From assembly GCF_022712275.1 (NCBI RefSeq), contig NZ_JALAGU010000002.1, positions 1 through 64,000 on the forward strand: a stretch of DNA of 64,000 nucleotides, written 5' to 3'. The translations under genes were made by a program, and so were the position numbers. Below the pieces are notes generated by a model. That model searched no databases. It saw only the letters and a program-made list of their open reading frames with translations, and had not been told where the DNA came from. Below are positions 43,773 to 53,078 of the stretch, piece by piece. How positions within the stretch are numbered: position 1 is the stretch's first letter; the number at the start of each line of letters is the position of its first letter. Source of the DNA: Corynebacterium sp. GTDB taxonomy: Bacteria > Actinomycetota > Actinomycetes > Mycobacteriales > Mycobacteriaceae.

Positions 43773-44927
43773 TCAGCCGCAGGTCTCGACGTCCTCGCCC
43801 TTGTTGTGGGCGGTGAGCGCATCAACCGCGCCGTCGAGGGTGTCCACCTCGAGCAGCGTCATGTCACCGCTGTCCGCCGAGGACGCCTCGGAGCAGTTCC
43901 CCGCCGGGACGAGGAAGACCGAGGCGCCCGCGTTCTTCGCCGCGGAGATCTTGTGGGTGATCCCGCCGATCGGGCCGACCGTGCCGTCGGAGGCGATGGT
44001 GCCGGTACCGGCGACGAACTCTCCTCCGGAGAGCTCCCCGGGGGACAGCTTGTCGACCACGGCGAGGGAGAACATCAGGCCGGCTGACGGGCCACCGATG
44101 TCCTTGAGGTTGTACTCGACCCGGATCCCGTCGGCGGGCTGGGCGACCATCGTGACGCCGAGGAAGGCCTTGCCGTTACCACCGGTCGCTGCCTCGGCTT
44201 CCTCGTCACCGGCCAGTTCGTCCGGCATCTCGCCGAGGGTGACCGTCTCGGTCTCCGTCTTCCCGCCACGGTCGATGCCGAGGGTGACCTCGTCGCCGGG
44301 TGACTTGTCACCGATGGCGTCGGAGACATCGCCGGGCACGGTGACGTCGGTGCCGTCGACGGAGGTGATGACGTCATTGATCTTCACCGTACCGTCGGCG
44401 GGTGCGCCCTCGCTGACGTCGTAGACCATGGTCTCCAGAGGGCGTCCGAGGTGGTTCATCGCGGCGACCGTCGCATTGGACTCGGAGGACGCGAAGGCCG
44501 CGGCGTTCTGCCGCGCGACCTCCTCGGCGTTCGAGTTGGCGGGGATGACGGTCTCGAGCGGCACGACCGTGTCGTCGCTGGCGAGCCAGCGTCCCATCAT
44601 CTGCGGCAGCGTCATCTTCGTGCGCACCGCGACGGTGGTCATGTTGAGGTTGCCGGAGGTCTCGTCGAGTTCGTCGTCGTCCACCCCGGTGATGTCGACG
44701 ACCGGGGTGCCGTCGACATCGCCGAGGGTGTTGAAGGTCGGCCCCTCCCCCTCCGCAGCGAAAGGGACGGTGAGGTTGATGTCGGTACCGGGGATGCTCG
44801 TCATGCCGAGCAGCGCGACGATCACGACGACCGGCAGGGCACCGACGGCGATGGTGCGGACGCGGCGGCGACCACCGGTGTCCGGGGTGTCGGACTGGGC
44901 GCCGGAGGAGGAACTACGGAATTTCAC
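43773..44927 (-). CDS. PDZ-Lon membrane protease (YlbL-like)
   Basis: 384-residue membrane-anchored serine protease. One N-terminal transmembrane helix (TIAVGALPVVVIVALLGM), a PDZ domain in the middle (GTVKINDVITSVDGTDV) and a C-terminal Lon-type domain with the Ser/Lys dyad in GGPSAG and ITHKISAAKNAG. The active site faces outside the cytoplasm. GTG 44927 is preceded at 7 nt by TAGGGT with no ribosome site, so leaderless; frames upstream are only promoter. Mycobacterial homologue Rv3194c has the same place. Confidence 0.88.
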   Translation of the reverse strand: MKFRSSSSGAQSDTPDTGGRRRVRTIAVGALPVVVIVALLGMTSIPGTDINLTVPFAAEGEGPTFNTLGDVDGTPVVDITGVDDDELDETSGNLNMTTVAVRTKMTLPQMMGRWLASDDTVVPLETVIPANSNAEEVARQNAAAFASSESNATVAAMNHLGRPLETMVYDVSEGAPADGTVKINDVITSVDGTDVTVPGDVSDAIGDKSPGDEVTLGIDRGGKTETETVTLGEMPDELAGDEEAEAATGGNGKAFLGVTMVAQPADGIRVEYNLKDIGGPSAGLMFSLAVVDKLSPGELSGGEFVAGTGTIASDGTVGPIGGITHKISAAKNAGASVFLVPAGNCSEASSADSGDMTLLEVDTLDGAVDALTAHNKGEDVETCG

Positions 44928-45022
44928 CCGTCCCACCCTACCGTGGAGATGTTCGCTGACAGCGCACGCATCCGGGCCCGCGTAGGCCACGGGGACGTCG
45001 GGGGCGCAGGTAGGCTCAGGAC

Positions 45023-46498
45023 ATGAGCAACTTCGGATTCGGCTTCCACGGCTCCAGCGACGACGACAACGACGATTCCGACCGCAACAACGGAGACAAC
45101 GGAAACGGCAACAACAACGACCCCTTCGGCTTCGGGGCGAACCCCTTCGGGTTCCTCTTCGGCGGACAGGGGGGTCAGGGCGGTTTCGGCCAGGGGGGCC
45201 AGGGCGGCCAGCAGGGCCCGGGGATCGGGGACATCCTGGGCCAGTTCGGCGCGATGCTCAGCGGCTTCGGCAGGGACATGAACTCCCCGGACGCCCAGGG
45301 GCCGGTGAACTACGCCCTGGCAGGTCGGATCGCGCGTCAGCAGATCTCCGGCGCCGCGGCCCGCACCCCCTCCAGTCATGACTCGCAGGCCGTCGCCGAG
45401 TCCGTGCGACTGGCTGAGCTGTGGCTCGACGAGTCCACCGTGCTGCCTGCCGGTGCGACCGGGTCGGTCGCCTTCTCGGCCGAGAAGTGGCTTGAGGAGA
45501 CGATGCCGCGGTGGCGCCGCATCATCGACCCCCTGGCGTCCAAGCTGGGCGACGCCACCCTCGAGGGTCTACCGGCGGAGGCCCGCGAACAGCTCGGCCC
45601 GATGACCGGCATGCTCAGCCAGATCAACGGCATGAACTTCGGGATGCAGCTCGGCCACGCCCTCGGCGAGCTGGCCAAGGAGGTCGCGATCTCGACACAG
45701 TGGGGTATCCCGCTGGCGGACTCCACCGTCGCAGCGGTCGCGACCGCCCGACTGGACGACCTGTCGAAGAAGCTCGGTGCGGAGCGTCGGGAGACACTGA
45801 TCTACCTCGCCGCCCGTGAGGCCGCGCACCTGCGCCTGTTCCAGCATGTGCCGTGGCTGGTGGAGCGCCTGATCCTCGACGTGGAGGAGTTCGCCACCGG
45901 CCTGTCGCTGGACAACTCCGCCCTGGAGGAGGCGACCCGCGAGTTCGATCCGGAGAGCATGGGTGACCCGCAGAAGATGCAGGAGATGATGGAGAGCCTG
46001 CAGAACCAGGATCTCGCCCCGAAGATCGTCTCCTCCACCGACCACGCCCGGATCCGGCTCGAGACCAGCCTGTCGCTGGTCGAGGGCTGGGTGGACTACG
46101 TCGTCGGCGAGGCGCTGGGCAACCGGCTGCCGACCACGGCGAGCATCCAGGCAGCGTGGTCCGTCTTCCGCGACTCCGACCAGCCGGGCATGTCCGCGCT
46201 GGCCAGGACCGTCGGCATCGACCTGTCCGCCCCGAAGGCCAATCAGGCGGCCGAGCTGTGGGCACGGTTGACCTTCGCCGTCGGCAAGGAGCGCCGGGAC
46301 GCCGTGTGGAACCACCCCGACTTCCTCCCGGTCGACTCCGACCTCGACGCCCCGGCCGAGTTCATCGACTCCATCCTCGGCGAGACCGAGGGTAAGGACT
46401 TCGACCCGATCAGCGAGATCGAGAAGCTGGAGCGCGAGCTCAACAAGGGTGACGACGATTCCGACAAGGGATCCGACGGGGACGACGCCGGCAAGTAG
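45023..46498 (+). CDS. DUF2342 (zincin-like) protein
   Basis: 491-residue protein. A 75-residue Asp/Asn/Gly-rich low-complexity N terminus precedes the DUF2342 domain. This family is annotated as zinc-dependent metalloprotease, but the expected HExxH reads REAAH here (YLAAREAAHLRLFQH), so the first histidine is missing; this holds for family members I know, so it is not a defect of this gene. A Lys/Asp-rich tail ends the protein. TAGGCT lies 6 nt before the ATG, suggesting a leaderless start. Divergent from the PDZ protease gene with 95 nt between start codons, as in mycobacteria. Confidence 0.82.
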   Translation: MSNFGFGFHGSSDDDNDDSDRNNGDNGNGNNNDPFGFGANPFGFLFGGQGGQGGFGQGGQGGQQGPGIGDILGQFGAMLSGFGRDMNSPDAQGPVNYALAGRIARQQISGAAARTPSSHDSQAVAESVRLAELWLDESTVLPAGATGSVAFSAEKWLEETMPRWRRIIDPLASKLGDATLEGLPAEAREQLGPMTGMLSQINGMNFGMQLGHALGELAKEVAISTQWGIPLADSTVAAVATARLDDLSKKLGAERRETLIYLAAREAAHLRLFQHVPWLVERLILDVEEFATGLSLDNSALEEATREFDPESMGDPQKMQEMMESLQNQDLAPKIVSSTDHARIRLETSLSLVEGWVDYVVGEALGNRLPTTASIQAAWSVFRDSDQPGMSALARTVGIDLSAPKANQAAELWARLTFAVGKERRDAVWNHPDFLPVDSDLDAPAEFIDSILGETEGKDFDPISEIEKLERELNKGDDDSDKGSDGDDAGK

Positions 46499-46548
46499 CC
46501 CCGCGTGGGAGTGACGGAACTCCCCGCAGGTGTCGCATACTGCAAGGT

Positions 46549-47151
46549 ATGACCGGCAAGGGAGAGACCCGCAGGCGGGACGGCGTCCGCCATGTCCCGG
46601 TGACCGCGGCCGCCCGGGAGCTTGCCGGGGACGAGCACCTGGGGGAACACCAGATGTCGGTGCGGATCAACCGCAGCGGTGACCGGCAGACCTGGCGCGT
46701 CACTCTGCCGGTCGCGGTCGCCATCGGCGCGCTGCTCCTCGTCGACATCCGACAGAACCTCTTGCCCGACCTGCTGGGCTGGATCCTCGCCGGAATCACG
46801 GTCGCCATGCTGATCAACATGGTGGGGCCACTGTGGCGGGGCGGGGCCGCCATGCATCTCTTCAGCGACGGTGCGGTCGTCGAACGTTACCGCGGGTCCA
46901 CGGCGTCCTTCCGCTACGCGGCGGTGACGCCCCGCTACGTCCTGTGGGAGAGGGTCGACGACCGAGGCGAGATGCAGCGCAGGAACCGGCAGTTGTGGCT
47001 GAAGATGCCGGAGAGCGGCTACGCCGTCCACCTGGACGGTACGAAAGGGAGGGACGCCGCCACCCTCGACATGCTGCTCGACAGGTTCGGCGTGACCGGG
47101 GAACCGGAGGAGCTCGGGGTACTCAAGGCACCGGGGCCGCTGCCGTTCTGA
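46549..47151 (+). CDS. Conserved hypothetical membrane protein
   Basis: 200-residue protein not assigned to a family. Two hydrophobic helices at about residues 53-90 (TLPVAVAIGALLLVDI and LLGWILAGITVAMLINMV) lie between a basic N terminus and a cytoplasmic C-terminal domain with a PH-like strand pattern. It has no catalytic motif. CATACT is 7 nt upstream of the ATG, so it is probably leaderless. It follows DUF2342 after 50 nt and is convergent with the lipoprotein gene (18-nt gap). Confidence 0.7.
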   Translation: MTGKGETRRRDGVRHVPVTAAARELAGDEHLGEHQMSVRINRSGDRQTWRVTLPVAVAIGALLLVDIRQNLLPDLLGWILAGITVAMLINMVGPLWRGGAAMHLFSDGAVVERYRGSTASFRYAAVTPRYVLWERVDDRGEMQRRNRQLWLKMPESGYAVHLDGTKGRDAATLDMLLDRFGVTGEPEELGVLKAPGPLPF

Positions 47152-47169
47152 AGGATGGCACCGACCCGC

Positions 47170-48327
47170 TCAGCCGTGGATGAGGTCGGGCACGAAACGG
47201 AACCGGTAGTCGGTGACCGGCCCGTCGGATTCGCGGATGCCCACGCCCACGGATTCGCCGTTGACGACCCAGGCGCCCGGTACCGGGTGGTTCGGCGCAC
47301 CGTCGTCGGGTCCGGGGAAGTTCGGGATCTGCGTGTACTGCTGCCACATCCCCGCACCCGGCACCTTGGTGGACAGGAACATCTTCCACACCGGTTCGAT
47401 CCAGCCGGTCGGACACTGTGTCGCCGGCAGCGAGCCGAACTCCTCCCCCATCATCTCCTCCCAGGGGTAGAGCTTGAAGATGATCTGGTTCGGCCGGTCG
47501 TCCATGTCGACGAGCTCCTCGAGCCTGGCGTCCCACTCGAAGAGGAAGTTCCACTGTTCCCAGGCGCCGCCGTCCCGTTCCCGACCGTAGAGGTCTTCGT
47601 ACCGGTACCACCGGCTGCCCGGCTTCCACTGCTCGTCGGTGAGGAAACGGGCGGCCTCCAGGGCCATCTTGTGCAGGTTCTCGGTCTGCACCTCCAGGGC
47701 CTCGACCCCGGTCCCGACATCGGGCCCGGAATCGGGCCCGGAATCGGACCCGGCATCGGACCCGGAATCGCGGACGCTGTGTGGGCAGGTCACTCCCTGG
47801 GACCGGATGATCTCCTCCCAGCCCTCCCGCGGGGTACAGGTGATGCGCTCCGCCGGTGTCCCCTGACCTCCCATGCTGTGGCCGTGACCGGAACTGCCGG
47901 AATCACCCGGGTTTCCGGCCCCGCCGCCGGTCGAACCGACCCCGCCTCGGGTGATGTTCCCGCCGGTTCGCGGTGCAGTCTGTGTCTTCGTCCCGGCCGG
48001 CACCGAGGTCGTCCCGGAGTCCGCCTCGACCGGTGTACCGACCGCAGGCACATTCGTGCGCCCGCCACCCGGAAGCCGCGGCAGGAAGAACCAGCCGGCG
48101 TGCATGTGGGAGTTGCCGACGGGTTCCTCGCACTCCTCGTCAGGCAGCCGTTCCTCGGTGGTCTCGTCGCGGCAGATCTTCGCGTACTCGGCGTCCTCCA
48201 CTTCGTTGCTCTCCGAGGAGCAGCCGGTGAGGGTGGTGGCGAGTGCGGCGGTCACGCCGTGCGCGACGACGCCGGAGACCCGACGCCTGCCGTGACTCCG
48301 GGGGCGTCCTGATCTGCCGTGTCCGAT
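47170..48327 (-). CDS. Putative lipoprotein with possible ATC start
   Basis: Protein of unknown family. From GTG 48255 it would have 361 residues but only 11 residues before the lipobox-like LTGC, too short for a signal peptide. The frame stays open upstream, giving a proper basic and hydrophobic signal (RSHGRRRVSGVVAHGVTAAL), and the only place where transcription would start in frame is an ATC codon at 48327, exactly 7 nt after TAGACT. The mature part has a Gly/Ser-rich middle with Asp-Ser-Gly repeats and a C-terminal domain with many Trp, Tyr and acidic residues and several Cys. The start is inferred. Confidence 0.55.
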   Translation of the reverse strand: MGHGRSGRPRSHGRRRVSGVVAHGVTAALATTLTGCSSESNEVEDAEYAKICRDETTEERLPDEECEEPVGNSHMHAGWFFLPRLPGGGRTNVPAVGTPVEADSGTTSVPAGTKTQTAPRTGGNITRGGVGSTGGGAGNPGDSGSSGHGHSMGGQGTPAERITCTPREGWEEIIRSQGVTCPHSVRDSGSDAGSDSGPDSGPDVGTGVEALEVQTENLHKMALEAARFLTDEQWKPGSRWYRYEDLYGRERDGGAWEQWNFLFEWDARLEELVDMDDRPNQIIFKLYPWEEMMGEEFGSLPATQCPTGWIEPVWKMFLSTKVPGAGMWQQYTQIPNFPGPDDGAPNHPVPGAWVVNGESVGVGIRESDGPVTDYRFRFVPDLIHG

Positions 48328-48351
48328 ACCGGCCAGTCTACGGAGCCGGTC

Positions 48352-48912
48352 TCAGGATGCGGTGGGTGCCCACCTGCTGTACGCCTCCAGGTACCCGGTC
48401 GCCCGGTCGGCGTACGGGGCCTTCGCCGCCCACTCCTTGAACTCGGGACCGTGGTCCGGGATCCAGGTGTGCACCATCTCATGGATGAGCACCGAGTCCA
48501 GCACGTACTCAGGCACGTCCTTGAGCCGCGAGGAGATCCGGATCCGTCCCGAATCCACCGAACAGCTCCCCCACCGTCGACTCATGTTCGTCACCCACTT
48601 CACGCTGGTGAACTCCGCCCGGTTCTCCAGGTACTTCTGGTTCAGCGTCCGCGCTCGGCGCATCAGCGCGTCCGATTCCCCGGTCTGGGACGCCCCGGTG
48701 TGGCGACGCTTCACTTTCTCCACCAGCTCTGTGGCACTGGAACGCAGCTCCTTCGCCGACATCGACAGCGGGGCCAGCACCACGACCTTGCCTGCCTCCA
48801 TGCGCGCGGCGATGGTGCGGCGTCGCTTCGCGGACAGCCGGATCTCCACGTCCGGGGCGAATTCCGCGACGACCTCCTGCTGTGCTGCCGTAGGGTGCTG
48901 CCGGGTACTCAT
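48352..48912 (-). CDS. YgjP/SprT-like zinc metallopeptidase
   Basis: 186-residue peptidase of the M48/DUF45 (YgjP) type. The zinc motif is LIHEMVHTWIPDHGPEF (HExxH plus downstream HG...F), and WGSCSVDSGRIRISSRL is the conserved strand pair before it. The ATG at 48912 follows AGAGG at 5 nt; the GTG one codon earlier is possible. The gene lies divergent from the E1-like gene, as in other actinobacteria. Substrate unknown. Confidence 0.83.
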   Translation of the reverse strand: MSTRQHPTAAQQEVVAEFAPDVEIRLSAKRRRTIAARMEAGKVVVLAPLSMSAKELRSSATELVEKVKRRHTGASQTGESDALMRRARTLNQKYLENRAEFTSVKWVTNMSRRWGSCSVDSGRIRISSRLKDVPEYVLDSVLIHEMVHTWIPDHGPEFKEWAAKAPYADRATGYLEAYSRWAPTAS

Positions 48913-48974
48913 CACGTCCTCTACACTGGGTGCATCGACTGGGGATCAAGGGACTTCATTGAGGGGGACTCTAC

Positions 48975-49868
48975 ATGACAGATGTATCTGAGCAGCGTAT
49001 CCAGCGTATTCCTCGCCTGCTGCAGCTGCGCGACGGTACCGATCTCATCATCCGGTCCGACGGACACCTGCAGTTCAGGGCGGTACCGGAGCACGCCCTG
49101 GTACTCGGCCTTCCGCCGCAGGTCGAGGTCGACCAGATCCACCAGGTGATGCGAGAACTACGCCGACCACTGCCGGATCACGCGGTGGTCCGGCTCCTCC
49201 ACCACTGCGGTGTACCGGTGGTCCATGCCCGCGGCATTCTCGGCGAACTGCTTGCCGCCGGGGTGCTGTCCGCCCGCCCGGCCGGCTACGGGATGCGCGT
49301 CCATGTCCTGGGCGTGTCGCTCTACACCCGCTCGCTGCTGCGGCATCTGCGCCGGACCGGGGTCCCCTGTTCCGGGATCACACCCGGCACACCCGCCTTC
49401 GGACGCCTGTCGGGTGATGACCTGGTGGTCATCGCCGGGATGCTGTTCCCACCCGCCGACATCACTTACCGGCTCATGGAGCTGGGCGTACCCCACCTGA
49501 CCTGTGGTGTGGTCGATGCGAGGGTGACGGTGGGCCCGATGGTCCTGCCCGGTGGGACGGGGTGCCTGTCCTGCCTGGACGCCACCTCACTGACCGCAGA
49601 CGCCCAGTGGCGGACCGTCCGTGGCCAGGCCGCCGAGGGAATGTCTCCGTCGGTGGACCACATGATCGAGTACTCGATGTCTATGGCGGCAGACATGGTC
49701 CGTGATCTGGTGTCACTCAAGACCATCGGACCGGACGCACCGTCATGGGTGGTCCCGGACGTGCTGGCAGGGCGTCGGTACCTCGATCCGTTGACCTTCG
49801 ACATCTCAGTGACCGAGGTGCCTCAGCATCCCGGATGTGCATCCTGCGCGGTGGTGCCGCTCAGCTGA
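48975..49868 (+). CDS. Stand-alone E1-like (TOMM cyclodehydratase-like) protein
   Basis: 297-residue protein resembling the leader-binding/E1-like component of azole-forming RiPP enzymes. Residues 10-100 form a winged-helix-like leader-binding region; 105-297 resemble a ThiF/E1 fold. A structural zinc site is present (C197, C200, C288, C291), but the E1 nucleotide motif GxGxxG is replaced by GVSLYT and no catalytic Cys is apparent, so adenylation is unlikely. No YcaO enzyme or precursor peptide lies within the window. The stop overlaps the uvrD2 stop by 8 nt. GAGGGGG lies 9 nt before the ATG. Confidence 0.65.
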   Translation: MTDVSEQRIQRIPRLLQLRDGTDLIIRSDGHLQFRAVPEHALVLGLPPQVEVDQIHQVMRELRRPLPDHAVVRLLHHCGVPVVHARGILGELLAAGVLSARPAGYGMRVHVLGVSLYTRSLLRHLRRTGVPCSGITPGTPAFGRLSGDDLVVIAGMLFPPADITYRLMELGVPHLTCGVVDARVTVGPMVLPGGTGCLSCLDATSLTADAQWRTVRGQAAEGMSPSVDHMIEYSMSMAADMVRDLVSLKTIGPDAPSWVVPDVLAGRRYLDPLTFDISVTEVPQHPGCASCAVVPLS

Positions 49869-52002
49869 AGTTCTTCACGATGTCGAGGATGTCCTCGCCG
49901 AACTGCTCCACCTTCGCCGGACCGATCCCCGGCACTTTCAGCAGATCCCGCGCCGAGATCGGCGCCTTCAGTGCCACGGCCTTCAACGTCGCATCACTCA
50001 TCACCACATAGGCCGGCACGTCCCGCTCCCTGGCCAGGGTGGTGCGCCAGGACCGCAGTTCGGTGACGAGCACCTGGTCACCGTCTTCGGCGTGGGCGTC
50101 GCAGCGTCCGAGGATCCGCTGCTCGGGCGTGGTCAGCCGTGTCCCGCACACCGCACAGGCGTTCTTCGGTGCGCCCTTGACCGTGGATTCACGTGCTCCG
50201 GACACGGCGTCCGCCTTCTCCCACGGCACCAGACCGTCGAGGAACCGCGTCCTGCGCCGCGACGCCTTGCCGCCGGGCTGGCGGGCCTGTGCCCAGGACA
50301 GCTCCAACACCTCGCGGGCACGGGTCACTCCGACGTAGAGCAGTCGACGCTCCTCCTCGATGGCGTCCTCGGAGTGGGTGCCCTTCAGCGCGTGCCGGAT
50401 TGGCACGGTGCCGTCGACCAGGCCGATGAGGAAGACCGCGTCCCACTCCAGGCCCTTGGCCGCGTGGATACTGGCGAGCGTCACACCCTCGACCTTCGGT
50501 GGGTTCTTTGCCTGGGCGCGCTCGCGCAGGATGCCCAACAGGTTCGTCATGTCCAGGCCCGGGGTGGCGGTGGAGAGCTCCTCCGCCAGGTCCACCAGTG
50601 CACCGAGGGACTGCCAGCGGGCCCGGTCCTGGGCACCGGTCGGCTCGGTCGGAGTCAGCCCCACCGGGACCAGCGCGGCACGGACCTGGTTGACCAGCTG
50701 TTCCGGTGTGGGGCGCGGCTGATGCTCTGCTCCGGGGTCACGACGCGAGAGTTTCCGGGCCGCGTCGGCCAACGCGTTGACGCCCTGCCGGATCTCCGGA
50801 CGCTGGAAGAATCCGTCCCCGCCCTTGACCTGGTAGCTGATGCCGGCTGCGTCCAGTGCGTACTCCAGCGCCGCGGACTGGGCGTTGATCCGGTAGAGCA
50901 CCGCGATCTCCGACGGGGAGACACCCGAGGCGATCAGTGCGGCGATCCGCTCAGCGACACCGGTGGCCTCGGCTGCTTCGTCGGAGTACTCGGTGAACTC
51001 CGGGGCGGGGCCTGCCGGACGCTGACCCTCCAGCTCCAGGCGGGTTCCCGCGGCACGCCCGGTCGCCCGGCTGATGACCTTGTTCGCCAGGTCCACGACC
51101 TGCGGCGTCGACCGGTAGTCACGGAACAAGCGGACCGTCGTGGCCTCCGGGTAGCGCGACGAGAAACGGAGCAGGTGCTCCGGGGTCGCGCCGTTGAAGG
51201 AGTAGATCGTCTGGTTCGCGTCACCGACAACGGTGAGATCGTCACGGTCCCCGAGCCAGGCGTCCAGCAGCCGCTGCTGCAGCGGGGTGACATCCTGGTA
51301 CTCGTCGACGACGAAGGTGCGGTAGCGCGACCGGAACTCGTCGGCGACACCCGGGTCCGCCTCGATCGCACCGGCCATGGACTGCAGCAGGTCATCGAAA
51401 TCGAGGTAGACGCCCTCGCCGGTCACCTTCGAATTCTCGTAACCCTCGAAGATGCGGACGAATTGTTCCGGTGCCACCGGGCAGTCCCGGCGGTCGGGGC
51501 CGATATGCGCCGGGTAGTCCTCCGGGGCGATGAGCGAGGACTTCGCCCACTCGATCTCCCCGAGCAGGTCGGACAGGGTCGTCTTGTCGGTCGCCACACC
51601 GTTGGCCCGGCAGGCCCGGGCGACGAAGGGGAACTTCGAGTCCAGCAGCTGCCAGGGAGTGTCCCCGACGAACCGGGGCCAGAAGTAGTGCAGCTGGCCA
51701 CGGGCGGCGGCGTGGAAGGTCTTGGCCTGCACCCGGGCGACACCCATCATCGTCAGCCGCTCGCGCAGTTCCGCGGCGGCACGGGTGGTGAAGGTGACCG
51801 CCAGGACATGGTCCGGGTTCACGAAACCACCGGCGACCAGGTGCGCGATCCGGTGGGTGATGGTGCGGGTCTTACCGGTGCCGGCACCGGCGATGATCGC
51901 CACCGGACCACGCGGTGCCGTCGCCGCACGCAGCTGTTCCGGGTCCAGGGCGTCCAGGTTGAGCTGTCCGAGCCGGGAGTGGGCGCCGTTCACTCCACTC
52001 AC
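49861..52002 (-). CDS. uvrD2: ATP-dependent DNA helicase UvrD2 with HRDC domain
   Basis: 713-residue SF1A helicase. Walker A is IAGAGTGKTRTITHRIAHL near residue 38, Walker B VDEYQDVTPLQ near 235, and motif VI YVGVTRAREVLEL. The C terminus carries a Cys-rich element (CAVCGTRLTTPEQRILGRC) and an HRDC domain, as in mycobacterial UvrD2. It starts with GTG, overlapping the K+ channel stop by 4 nt. In M. tuberculosis it is essential and works with Ku and in repair. Confidence 0.93.
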   Translation of the reverse strand: MSGVNGAHSRLGQLNLDALDPEQLRAATAPRGPVAIIAGAGTGKTRTITHRIAHLVAGGFVNPDHVLAVTFTTRAAAELRERLTMMGVARVQAKTFHAAARGQLHYFWPRFVGDTPWQLLDSKFPFVARACRANGVATDKTTLSDLLGEIEWAKSSLIAPEDYPAHIGPDRRDCPVAPEQFVRIFEGYENSKVTGEGVYLDFDDLLQSMAGAIEADPGVADEFRSRYRTFVVDEYQDVTPLQQRLLDAWLGDRDDLTVVGDANQTIYSFNGATPEHLLRFSSRYPEATTVRLFRDYRSTPQVVDLANKVISRATGRAAGTRLELEGQRPAGPAPEFTEYSDEAAEATGVAERIAALIASGVSPSEIAVLYRINAQSAALEYALDAAGISYQVKGGDGFFQRPEIRQGVNALADAARKLSRRDPGAEHQPRPTPEQLVNQVRAALVPVGLTPTEPTGAQDRARWQSLGALVDLAEELSTATPGLDMTNLLGILRERAQAKNPPKVEGVTLASIHAAKGLEWDAVFLIGLVDGTVPIRHALKGTHSEDAIEEERRLLYVGVTRAREVLELSWAQARQPGGKASRRRTRFLDGLVPWEKADAVSGARESTVKGAPKNACAVCGTRLTTPEQRILGRCDAHAEDGDQVLVTELRSWRTTLARERDVPAYVVMSDATLKAVALKAPISARDLLKVPGIGPAKVEQFGEDILDIVKNFS

Positions 52003-53078
52003 TTCCGTTCAGGTTCGGCGTCGTCGGTGATCCGCCGGATGTAGAGGATCCGGTCGCCGGGTTCCACGGTCTCCGCCTCCACCGAGTCGATGCGGTAGAG
52101 CTCACCGGAACGCACCACGCCCAGCACGATGTCCTCGAGGTTGCGCGGGCTGCCGCCGACCTCGTCCTCGGCGACGAGACGCTCGGCGATAGAGAAGCCC
52201 TCGTCGGGGCTGAGCAGGTCCTCCATCATGCCGGTGACCGACGGGCTGACGGTCGCCAGACCGAGCATCCGGCCGGCGGTCTCCGAGGAGATCACCACCG
52301 AATCCGCGCCGGACTGCCGCACCAGGTGGGAGTTCTCCGACTCGCGCACACTGGCCACGATCGTCGCCGAGGGGGCGATCTCCCGGACCGACAGGGTGAT
52401 CAGCACGGCCGTGTCATCGAGGTTCGGGGCGACGACGACCGCCCGGGCACGGGTCACGCCGGCGAGTTTGAGCACGTCGGACTTCGTCGCCGTGCCCTGC
52501 ACGGTCACCAGACCGCGGGAGGACGCATGGGCCAGTGCCTCCGGATCCGAGTCAACCACCACGATGCGGTCGGCGGGGACGCCGTCGGCGAGCAGCGCGG
52601 TGGTCGCCGCGCGGCCCTTCGTGCCGTAGCCGATGACGACGGTGTGGTTACGCATTCTTCTCCTCCAGCGGCGGATCTTCAGTGCCTTCCGTGACTCCTC
52701 GGTGAGCACGGAGAGCGTCGTGCCGACGAGGAGGACCAGGAAGATGACGCGCATCGGGGTGATGAGCAGCACGTTGAGCAGGCGGGCCTCCTGCGTCACC
52801 GGGGTGATGTCCCCGTAGCCCGTGGTCGACAGCGACACCGCCGAGTAGTACACGGCGTCCAGGAACGTGTGGACGCCCTTGTATCCGTCCCGGTCGAGGT
52901 AGACCACGGTCGATGACAGGATGATGAGGATCAGGGCGTATGCCATCCGACGCGCGATCAACCACCAGGGGCTGGCCTGTGCCGGCTCCGGGATGCTGAT
53001 GACTTTTATCAGAGCATGCGGCGGGAGGGCGTCGATGTCCTTGTCCGCGCCGAGACGGTCACGCAACCTGTCACGCAT
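51999..53078 (-). CDS. Two-helix potassium channel with RCK domain
   Basis: 359-residue K+ channel subunit. Two transmembrane helices (LIARRMAYALILIILSSTVV and LLNVLLITPMRVIFLVLLVG) flank the pore loop with the selectivity filter TTGYGD; a C-terminal TrkA-N/RCK domain (VVIGYGTKGRAATTAL) and a TrkA-C-like end follow. NAD(H) or ADP-type ligands gate such channels. It overlaps adnB by 8 nt and uvrD2 by 4 nt, an unusual but conserved place (Rv3200c). It is expected to be tetrameric in the cell membrane. Confidence 0.9.
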   Translation of the reverse strand: MRDRLRDRLGADKDIDALPPHALIKVISIPEPAQASPWWLIARRMAYALILIILSSTVVYLDRDGYKGVHTFLDAVYYSAVSLSTTGYGDITPVTQEARLLNVLLITPMRVIFLVLLVGTTLSVLTEESRKALKIRRWRRRMRNHTVVIGYGTKGRAATTALLADGVPADRIVVVDSDPEALAHASSRGLVTVQGTATKSDVLKLAGVTRARAVVVAPNLDDTAVLITLSVREIAPSATIVASVRESENSHLVRQSGADSVVISSETAGRMLGLATVSPSVTGMMEDLLSPDEGFSIAERLVAEDEVGGSPRNLEDIVLGVVRSGELYRIDSVEAETVEPGDRILYIRRITDDAEPERK

